A program made the position numbers and the translations under genes. This document shows positions 16,635 to 22,915 of a stretch of 24,284 bases of DNA, one piece after another; the first letter of the stretch is position 1, and the number at the start of each line of letters is the position of its first letter. The notes beneath the pieces were generated by a model. That model worked only from the letters and a program-made list of their open reading frames with translations, had not been told where the DNA came from and ran no database searches. Source of the DNA: Sulfuritalea sp. (GTDB lineage Bacteria; Pseudomonadota; Gammaproteobacteria; Burkholderiales; Rhodocyclaceae); contig JAIPCS010000020.1 of NCBI GenBank assembly GCA_021738105.1, positions 1 through 24,284 on the forward strand. The letters are read 5' to 3'.

Positions 16635-18167
16635 ATGAGTACAAACATTGCCCAGCTACTGACGCGCACCGCACGAATCTATCCAGATCTTCCAGCGCTG
16701 GCCCGCGGTGAATGCTTGCTCGCAAACTATGCCGAGTTGGCTAGTCGTGTGGCAGCACTGGCGACGGGCATGACGGCGAAGCTTGTGCCGGGCGATCGAG
16801 TCGCGCTGGTGATGAAGAACTGCCCGCAATATGTCGAACTCATGTTTGCCTGTTGGTACGCAGGATTGGTTGTTGTGCCGATTAACGCCAAACTGCATCC
16901 GAAAGAGGTGGAGTTCATTCTCGCCGACAGCGGTGCCCGTCTGTGTTTCACCAGCTCAGATCTGTACCCGGCACTCGCCGAACTCACGGCAACAGATCTG
17001 GCAGAGTTGATCGAAGTCGAAAGTCTTGCCTATGATCAACTGTGCAGCATCGGGATGATGCCGCTCGCAACACGCGAGGCGGATGATGCAGCCTGGTTGT
17101 TTTACACCAGCGGTACGACCGGGAGACCCAAGGGTGTGACACTGAGCCATCGCAACCTGATGGCAGCCACGCTCAACTATTTTTCCGATGTCGACACGAT
17201 TGCGCCGGGTGATTCGATCATCCACGCGGCACCGATGTCGCACGGCTCGGGCTTCTACATGCTCCCTCATGTCGCCCATGCGGGTCTGAACGTGGTGCCG
17301 AATTCGGGTGGCTTCGATCCGGAAGAGATTTTTACATTGCTGCAAGCACATCGCGGCGTGACGATGTTTGCTGCGCCGACCATGGTGAAACGCCTGGTTG
17401 ATCATCCCGGCGAAATCGATACATCCACCCTCAAGACCATTGTGTATGGCGGGGGGGCGATGTATGTGACCGACTGCAAGGCGGCGATGCAACGCTTCGG
17501 GTTCAAGCTGGCGCAGATTTATGGCCAGGGCGAGTCACCGATGACCATCACTTGCATGGGTAAGGCCTTGCATGCCGATACTGCGCACCCACGCTATGAA
17601 GAGCGCCTGGGCTCGGTTGGCCATGCTTTTGCCGGTGTTGAGGTCCGGGTTGCAGGTGTCGACGACAGCCCGCTTGCCGCAGGCAAGATTGGCGAAATTC
17701 TTATCCGTGGCGATGTGGTTATGGCCGGCTACTGGAACAACCCTGCGGCCAGTGTCGAGGCCTTGCGCAACGGTTGGCTGCACACGGGAGATGTGGGCAG
17801 CATGGACGAAGACGGGTTTCTGAGTTTGAAGGACCGCAGCAAGGACGTGATCATCTCGGGCGGTTCAAATGTCTATCCGCGCGAAGTCGAAGAGGTTCTG
17901 CTGCGGCATCCGGCGGTGAGCGAAGTATCTGTGGTGGGTCAGGCCGATGCCGAATGGGGTGAAGTCGTCGTCGCGTTTGTCGTTGCGCAGGGTAGTCCGC
18001 CAGTCAAAGAGGAACTCGATGCCTTGTGCCTCGACAATATTGCTCGTTTCAAGAGACCCAAGTCTTATGTCTTCGTTGACGCACTACCGAAGAACAACAC
18101 AGGGAAAGTATTGAAAACCAGATTGCGCGACTTGCTACCGGCTGCGAAACCGAGGCTTGCTTCTTGA
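16635..18167 (+). CDS. Acyl-CoA ligase (class I AMP-forming) 2
   Basis: A second ANL-family acid:CoA ligase, 510 residues. P-loop YTSGTTGRPKG (about 157-167), IYGQGESPMTITC acyl-site region, NGWLHTGDVGSMDEDG hinge, DRSKDVIISGGSNVYPREVE, and adenylation lysine K491 in NNTGKVLK. I chose ATG 16635 (MSTNIAQLL) because it matches where the family fold begins; an in-frame ATG at 16566 would add 23 residues without resemblance. No strong ribosome binding site precedes either. It is clearly diverged from ligase 1, so it is not a recent duplicate and may act on a different acid, for example a pathway intermediate. Confidence 0.92.
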   Translation: MSTNIAQLLTRTARIYPDLPALARGECLLANYAELASRVAALATGMTAKLVPGDRVALVMKNCPQYVELMFACWYAGLVVVPINAKLHPKEVEFILADSGARLCFTSSDLYPALAELTATDLAELIEVESLAYDQLCSIGMMPLATREADDAAWLFYTSGTTGRPKGVTLSHRNLMAATLNYFSDVDTIAPGDSIIHAAPMSHGSGFYMLPHVAHAGLNVVPNSGGFDPEEIFTLLQAHRGVTMFAAPTMVKRLVDHPGEIDTSTLKTIVYGGGAMYVTDCKAAMQRFGFKLAQIYGQGESPMTITCMGKALHADTAHPRYEERLGSVGHAFAGVEVRVAGVDDSPLAAGKIGEILIRGDVVMAGYWNNPAASVEALRNGWLHTGDVGSMDEDGFLSLKDRSKDVIISGGSNVYPREVEEVLLRHPAVSEVSVVGQADAEWGEVVVAFVVAQGSPPVKEELDALCLDNIARFKRPKSYVFVDALPKNNTGKVLKTRLRDLLPAAKPRLAS

Positions 18168-18194
18168 TGGATGACAAGCCGCGGGAGAGAGTAC

Positions 18195-19070
18195 ATGGCG
18201 GTGATTGACGTGAATTATCTCCGAAGCTGGATTGGACGATCACGTACCGACGAGGATTTGATTGCTGTCCGCCATGCGCAATTAATGGCGGCGACAATGG
18301 ACTATTTCGAGGCGCCACGAATTCGCGATGGCGAGCGTTTGCCACCGTTATGGCACTGGATCTACTTTCTCGAAGCTCTGCCGCCTGGTGAGCTTGGTTC
18401 GGACGGACATCCGGCTCGGGGAGGATTTCTTCCGCCAGTACCCTTGCCGCATCGGATGTGGGCCGGTGGGCGAGTGTCCTTTGCGGCGCCGGTATCGATT
18501 GGTGCAATCGTTCGCAAGGAGTCGAGTGTCCTGAAGCTTGATTACAAAACGGGCCGTTCGGGCGAGTTAGTGTTCTTAACCGTTCTTCACGAATTGAGAA
18601 CCCTGCAGGGCAGCTTGTTGATCCGGGAGGAACATGACATCGTCTATAGAGGCGATCTGCCGCCAGGCAAGCGTTCCGGAATACCGGTAACGGCTCCGGC
18701 CGCTCAATTCACCAAAGTGTGCACGCCAGACTCGATATTGCTTTTCAGGTACTCGGCGCTGACGTTCAACGGGCACCGGATTCATTACGATGCGGACTAC
18801 TGTCGCGAAAAGGAAGGCTACGAAAATCTGGTGATTCACGGACCACTCATGGCGACATTGCTGGCGGATTTTGCTGAAGAAGTGAGCAATTGCCAGATCC
18901 GTGAATTCAGCTACCGTGCGATTTCACCTGCCTTGATGGGCGGCCCGGTTACACTGCACGCCAGTATGCACGAAGAGCGCGTTGCGCTTTACGCGACTAC
19001 GGAATCAGGCGCCGTGTGCATGCAGGCCGATGCTGTGCTTGGCCAAGGCCGGAAACTCAAACAAGGCTGA
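18195..19070 (+). CDS. HTD2/mesaconyl-CoA-hydratase-like MaoC-family dehydratase
   Basis: A 291-residue two-domain hotdog protein. The N-terminal half has PPLWHWIYFLEALPPGELGSDGHP and the C-terminal half has the strongly conserved ALTFNGHRIHYDADYCREKEGYENLVIHGPLMATLL, the signature of the HTD2, 3-methylfumaryl-CoA and mesaconyl-CoA hydratase group. His197 in the FNGHRIHYD motif takes the hydratase role, with Asn192 where MaoC proteins have Asp. Hydration or dehydration of a branched or dicarboxylic enoyl-CoA is expected. ATG 18195 follows GGGAGA (18183-18188) and is preferred over an ATG at 18171 that has no ribosome binding site. It follows ligase 2 by 27 bases, so the two probably act in sequence. 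Confidence 0.85.
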   Translation: MAVIDVNYLRSWIGRSRTDEDLIAVRHAQLMAATMDYFEAPRIRDGERLPPLWHWIYFLEALPPGELGSDGHPARGGFLPPVPLPHRMWAGGRVSFAAPVSIGAIVRKESSVLKLDYKTGRSGELVFLTVLHELRTLQGSLLIREEHDIVYRGDLPPGKRSGIPVTAPAAQFTKVCTPDSILLFRYSALTFNGHRIHYDADYCREKEGYENLVIHGPLMATLLADFAEEVSNCQIREFSYRAISPALMGGPVTLHASMHEERVALYATTESGAVCMQADAVLGQGRKLKQG

Positions 19071-19097
19071 TTTCTCGTTGATCGGGAAATCGGTTTC
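19067..19097 (+). terminator. Rho-independent-like terminator after the HTD2-like gene
   Basis: An 11-pair stem (19067-19077 with 19083-19093, two G-T wobbles) closes a 5-base loop, TTGAT, and is followed by TTTCT. It overlaps the stop codon of the preceding gene. The T-tract is short, so termination may be partial, but the stem is the best one seen in the window and it closes the catabolic genes. Confidence 0.6.
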
Positions 19098-19112
19098 TAT
19101 CTGGTATCGAAT

Positions 19113-19505
19113 ATGAAAACTGTAGTGAGAACGTTCTTCCGTACTCTGCGAATCGTTGTTGGCCCCATCATGCTGCTTTGGGAATATGTGTCTAGTCCAA
19201 AAGGCTTGGTGCGTGCACCCGAACAACAACAGGAGGTTGATCAACAATGTCGGCAACTGACTCTGTACAAATACAAGACATGCCCGTTTTGCATCAAGGT
19301 AAGGCAGGAAATGCGACGATTGTCTCTGCAGATTGAACAGTTGGACGCACAAAACGATCAAGGTAATCGGGCGGACTTGATCAGCGGCGGCGGGCAGGCC
19401 AAAGTTCCTTGCCTGAAGATTACCGATACCGACGGGAGCAGTCAGTGGATGTACGAATCCGATACCATCATTCAGTATTTACGCGGACGCTTTGCGTTAG
19501 GGTGA
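19113..19505 (+). CDS. Membrane-anchored glutaredoxin/GST-N-domain protein
   Basis: A 130-residue protein with a hydrophobic N-terminal segment (about residues 6-25, including IVVGPIMLLWEYV) and then a glutaredoxin fold. The active site is CPFC (Cys57-Cys60) in YKYKTCPFCIKVR, the cis-Pro is in KVPCL (Pro99), and the C-terminal glutathione-contact segment is YESDTIIQYL. It probably reduces disulfides or glutathione mixed disulfides at the inner face of the membrane. It lies 42 bases after the HTD2-like gene but beyond the terminator hairpin, so expression may be independent. There is no evidence that it belongs to the catabolic pathway. Confidence 0.82.
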   Translation: MKTVVRTFFRTLRIVVGPIMLLWEYVSSPKGLVRAPEQQQEVDQQCRQLTLYKYKTCPFCIKVRQEMRRLSLQIEQLDAQNDQGNRADLISGGGQAKVPCLKITDTDGSSQWMYESDTIIQYLRGRFALG

Positions 19506-19506
19506 C

Positions 19507-19771
19507 AGGCACCGGCTCTCTTTCGGCCTGCGCCAGACATTTGACATCTGTTTCCAGGTCGACTTCAAAAAAAGCAGGATGATGCCCATTTCGGCGAGCA
19601 GCTCGGTCGCGTTATCCGTAAGAATCCAGCCAAACAGGCTCGGACCGGGCACGACACCAGCGATAAGCTCGCCAAACACAATCGGAGATTTCATGAGCCT
19701 CGCCAGTTCTGCAAACAACGCGCGGGAACCAGAATTGCCAGAAGAGGCAGGAAAAACTGATGGGCGGGCAT
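19507..19771 (-). pseudogene. Remnant of a Kef-type cation:proton antiporter (N-terminal part)
   Basis: Reading the minus strand gives pieces of a CPA2-family antiporter N terminus in three frames. From an ATG at 19771: MPAHQFFLPLLAILVPA. After a shift near 19719-19726: LFAELARLMKSPIVFGELIAGVV, then GPSLFGW and ELLAEMGIILLF. After a second shift at the seven-base A run at 19567-19573: EVDLETDVKCLAQA. A full antiporter of this type has over 350 residues; here homology stops after about 90-95, next to the glutaredoxin gene. Two frameshifts and loss of most of the gene mark it as non-functional, unless one shift is a sequencing error. Confidence 0.75.
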
Positions 19772-20324
19772 ATGGGAGCTATCTGAGTTGATGGGTGCAG
19801 AAAATGCACCAGCAAAGTGTCAGAGCGATCAAGAGCCAACAGCCAGGTTGAAAAGTACAGCGTTTCCAGGTCGTCGAACGAGACAATCTACTTCTGCCAC
19901 CGCTTTTCGTGTGTTCAAGATTTTGTCGCACTTTCGGGCGCACCGATGACTGGCCAGGAGCGCAAGGTTAGGGGTGTAGGTGGGAAGAAATTGTTAGTCG
20001 CTTCCTGATCGAAACCACTTCGTCGGCATTGATATAGGTCAAAACGTACCGAGCCGGCGGGGAAGATACTGATGCAGTCCCAACTGGGAGATGCATCTTG
20101 AATGATAGCAATTTGAATTCTGCATCAAGAAATCTGGCGTCCATGCCCGGTCGCTTTGTCACCTTGTTGCGATGCGTTGGGTTGAATTCCACCAAACCGA
20201 ATTCAGGTGTTCATTTGAATTTCGGTGCCGTTGGCGATGGCTACTTGGTGAACGCCAGCAAATATCACAATGTCTCAACGGTAATTCAGGCCAATGGCGG
20301 CTCACCATGGTGACGCCTGTCGCA
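19772..20324. other. Intergenic region without a recognisable gene
   Basis: About 550 bases lie between the antiporter remnant and the NfnA-like gene. Short open frames (for example 19817-20008 and 20098-20313 on +, 19968-20195 on -) translate to sequences without family resemblance. The heptamer TTGAATT occurs at 20113, 20182 and 20215, with a related CGAATTC at 20198. This stretch presumably holds the promoter for the Nfn/Kor genes, but I could not place -35/-10 or -24/-12 boxes with confidence. Confidence 0.5.
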
Positions 20325-21272
20325 ATGTCCAACTTCGAAATTGTGGCGCGGGAGGATTTCTCCGAAGTCACGTATCTGCTTGAAGTTCGTCATCCGCTGA
20401 TGGCCAAGGCTGCCAAGCCCGGACAATTTGTTATCGTCATGCTGAATGAGCACGGCGAGCGCATTCCGCTCACCATCGCTGACTTTGATTCCAAGAAGGG
20501 CACCATTACGTTGGTGATTCAGGCGGTCGGCAAGACAACCCGGCAAATGCAACAGGAATGCCGAGTTGGCACATCGCTATACGGGATGGTCGGTCCGATG
20601 GGCATACCCAGCCCAATCAGCCACGCGAAAAAGGTGTTGTGCGTGGGAGGGGGGCTTGGTGTGGCACCGGTTTTTCCACAGGCTCGTGGCTTCAAGGAAA
20701 GCGGTGCGTATGTAATTGCAGTCCTCGGATTTAGAAACAAGGATCTCGTTTTCTGGGAGGAAAAGTTCCGTGCATGCTGCGATGAACTCATTCTCTGCAC
20801 TAACGACGGTTCGGCGGGCATGAAAGGGATGATTACTGACGGCATCAAAGTCGCTCTGGCTGGGCACCCCAATATCGAAGAGGTCGTCGCAATTGGCCCA
20901 CCGATAATGATGAAAGCCTGCGCCGACGCTACGCGCCCCTACAAGATCAAAACAATGGTGAGCGTCAATCCGATCATGGTTGATGGCACCGGTATGTGCG
21001 GCGGTTGTCGGGTGAAGGTAGGCGATCAGGTGAAGTTCGCCTGTGTCGACGGGCCGGATTTCGACGGCCATCTGGTCGATTTTGACGACCTGATGCTGCG
21101 TCTGCAGCGCTACACCAAAGATGAAAAATCTGCCAGTGAGCGCTGGTCCGAAAACTGCCGGATGACGAGGCAGATTGACCCAGGCGCGCTGGATGAATTG
21201 GCGAGCGGCGGCACACCTCAAAGTGAGCTTCTTGAGTTACCGGATCCGTATGAAGACGCACCCGGAGGCTAA
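20325..21272 (+). CDS. NfnA-like ferredoxin-NAD(P)+ reductase small subunit
   Basis: A 315-residue flavoprotein of the ferredoxin reductase superfamily, like NfnA/SudB. FAD-binding ERIPLTIADFD comes first, then the NAD(P)-binding GGGLGVAPVFPQARGF followed by VLGFRNKDLVFWEEKF, and then a C-terminal cysteine cluster in GTGMCGGCRVKVGDQVKFACVDGPDFD that binds a 2Fe-2S centre in NfnA. A tail of about 60 residues follows. I chose ATG 20325 (MSNFEIVAREDF) because it matches the family start; ATG 20307 is also possible and the frame opens at 20172. It would pair with the next gene product to exchange electrons among ferredoxin, NADH and NADPH. Confidence 0.85.
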   Translation: MSNFEIVAREDFSEVTYLLEVRHPLMAKAAKPGQFVIVMLNEHGERIPLTIADFDSKKGTITLVIQAVGKTTRQMQQECRVGTSLYGMVGPMGIPSPISHAKKVLCVGGGLGVAPVFPQARGFKESGAYVIAVLGFRNKDLVFWEEKFRACCDELILCTNDGSAGMKGMITDGIKVALAGHPNIEEVVAIGPPIMMKACADATRPYKIKTMVSVNPIMVDGTGMCGGCRVKVGDQVKFACVDGPDFDGHLVDFDDLMLRLQRYTKDEKSASERWSENCRMTRQIDPGALDELASGGTPQSELLELPDPYEDAPGG

Positions 21273-21352
21273 ATCGAAATGATCCCTGGCTTGTTTGTGG
21301 ATGCTGTTCGGCGACAGGCCGAAGTGGTGGATAGCTGACCAAGGGCGCGGCG

Positions 21353-22852
21353 ATGGCAAAGAAGAAGACGATACGAACCATTCCGCAAGAACGCACACCG
21401 ATGCGCGAGCAGGATGCGCAGGTTCGGGCCGGGAATTTCGAAGAAGTTGCCTGCGGCTACAGTCTCGATGACGCTCTGCGTGAATCCGAGCGGTGCCTGA
21501 TGTGCCCCGACGAGCCCTGCATAGCAGGTTGTCCGGTGGGAATCAATATTCCCGGTTTCATCCAGAAGATAGGCGAGAAAAATTTGCGCGGCGCCTACGA
21601 CATTCTTACCGACACCAATCTCCTGCCTTCGATTTGCGGTCGGGTCTGTCCGCAGGAAAATCAGTGCGAAGGCGTGTGTACCGTTGGTGAGTCATTGGAA
21701 GCGGTTGCGATCGGGCGACTCGAGCGGTTTGTCGGCGACACCGCGATCAACGAGGGATGGAGCAATATTCCCTATATCCAGACGAATCCGTTCAGGGTGG
21801 GTATCGTTGGCTCGGGTCCGGCCGGCATGGCCTGCGCGGCTGACATGGCCAAGGCCGGGTGCGATGTCACCGTGTATGAGGCTTTTCATCAGCCAGGCGG
21901 AGTATTGAGATACGGAATTCCTGATTTCCGACTGCCCAATGCGGTGATCGATGCCGAGATCGACAATCTAAAAAAGCTCGGGGTCAAGTTTGAATGCAAT
22001 ACTCTGGTCGGTCGTCTGTTTACCATTGAGCAGATGATCGACGATATGGGCTTCCATGCGGTATTCGTAGGTGTCGGTGCCGGCTATCCGACGATGCTCA
22101 ATATTCCAGGAGATTCGCTGAACGGCGTGCTCTCGGCCAATGAATTGCTGACGCGTTGCAATTTGATGCACGCGCGGGATTTTCCCGATTTCGATACGCC
22201 GTTGCCGATCGGTCGCCGGGTCGCCGTAGTCGGCGCTGGCAATACGGCAATGGACGCGATGCGGGTATCTATCCGGCTAGGCGCGGAGAAGGTGTATTGC
22301 ATTTACCGGCGTTCGCGCACCGAGGCCCCGGCGCGGGTGGAAGAAGTCCACCACGCCGAGCAGGAAGGGGTCGAGTTCCACTGGCTGACCAACCCTGTTT
22401 CAGTGCTGAACGATGGCACGGGCAGTGTTCGTGGCATGCGCTGCGTGAGAATGGAGTTGGGTGCGCCAGATGATTCTGGTAGGCGCCGTCCGGTACCGAT
22501 TGCCGACAGCGAGTTCGATTTCGAGACTGATTTGATTGTTTACGCGATCGGTACCAACGCGAACCCGATCATGGGCCAGACGTCAAAGCTGAAGCTGAAT
22601 AAATGGGGTTATATCGGTACCGATGAGAACCTCGCGACATCAGTGGCGGGTGTATTTGCTGGCGGCGATATCGTCACCGGCGCGGCGACTGTAATCGAGG
22701 CCATGGGCGCCGGCCGCAAAGCAGCGTGCAGCATGAAGGCTTATTTGGGAATACGCGATCCCGCGCTTCCCTATTTCACCGAAACAGGTAGCGGCACGCT
22801 TTTCGGGATCGATATGAGGGAGCGCAACTTCGCGCGCGTGCGTGTTGCCTGA
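21353..22852 (+). CDS. NfnB/GltD-like NADPH-dependent Fe-S flavoprotein
   Basis: A 499-residue oxidoreductase of the glutamate synthase small-subunit type. Cysteines for two 4Fe-4S clusters lie in CLMCPDEPCIAGCPVG and SICGRVCPQENQCEGVC (about residues 45-110). The FAD site is VGIVGSGPAGMACA, the NADP site is VAVVGAGNTAMDAMR, and the C-terminal FAD contact is AGVFAGGDIVTGAATVIEAMGAG. It lies next to the NfnA-like gene and not beside a GltB gene, which points to an NfnAB-type complex or to an electron-transfer subunit for the 2-oxoacid oxidoreductase that follows, as reported for the 2-oxoglutarate:NADP+ oxidoreductase of Azoarcus evansii. GltD proper is the less likely alternative. Confidence 0.87.
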   Translation: MAKKKTIRTIPQERTPMREQDAQVRAGNFEEVACGYSLDDALRESERCLMCPDEPCIAGCPVGINIPGFIQKIGEKNLRGAYDILTDTNLLPSICGRVCPQENQCEGVCTVGESLEAVAIGRLERFVGDTAINEGWSNIPYIQTNPFRVGIVGSGPAGMACAADMAKAGCDVTVYEAFHQPGGVLRYGIPDFRLPNAVIDAEIDNLKKLGVKFECNTLVGRLFTIEQMIDDMGFHAVFVGVGAGYPTMLNIPGDSLNGVLSANELLTRCNLMHARDFPDFDTPLPIGRRVAVVGAGNTAMDAMRVSIRLGAEKVYCIYRRSRTEAPARVEEVHHAEQEGVEFHWLTNPVSVLNDGTGSVRGMRCVRMELGAPDDSGRRRPVPIADSEFDFETDLIVYAIGTNANPIMGQTSKLKLNKWGYIGTDENLATSVAGVFAGGDIVTGAATVIEAMGAGRKAACSMKAYLGIRDPALPYFTETGSGTLFGIDMRERNFARVRVA

Positions 22853-22915
22853 TGCCAGGGATGAACGAGTCTCGGTCTTGCGGCGCAATCGTGAATCAGC
22901 GGTGACGAAGAAAAC

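Noticed and set aside
19817..20008. 63-codon + strand open frame
   Set aside because: No recognisable domain, no good ribosome binding site, and it lies in a decayed intergenic region.
20098..20313. 71-codon + strand open frame before the NfnA-like gene
   Set aside because: No family resemblance, and it overlaps the region expected to hold the promoter.
21281..21340. 19-codon open frame between the two Nfn-like genes
   Set aside because: Very short, without a ribosome binding site or recognised peptide; more likely spacer.
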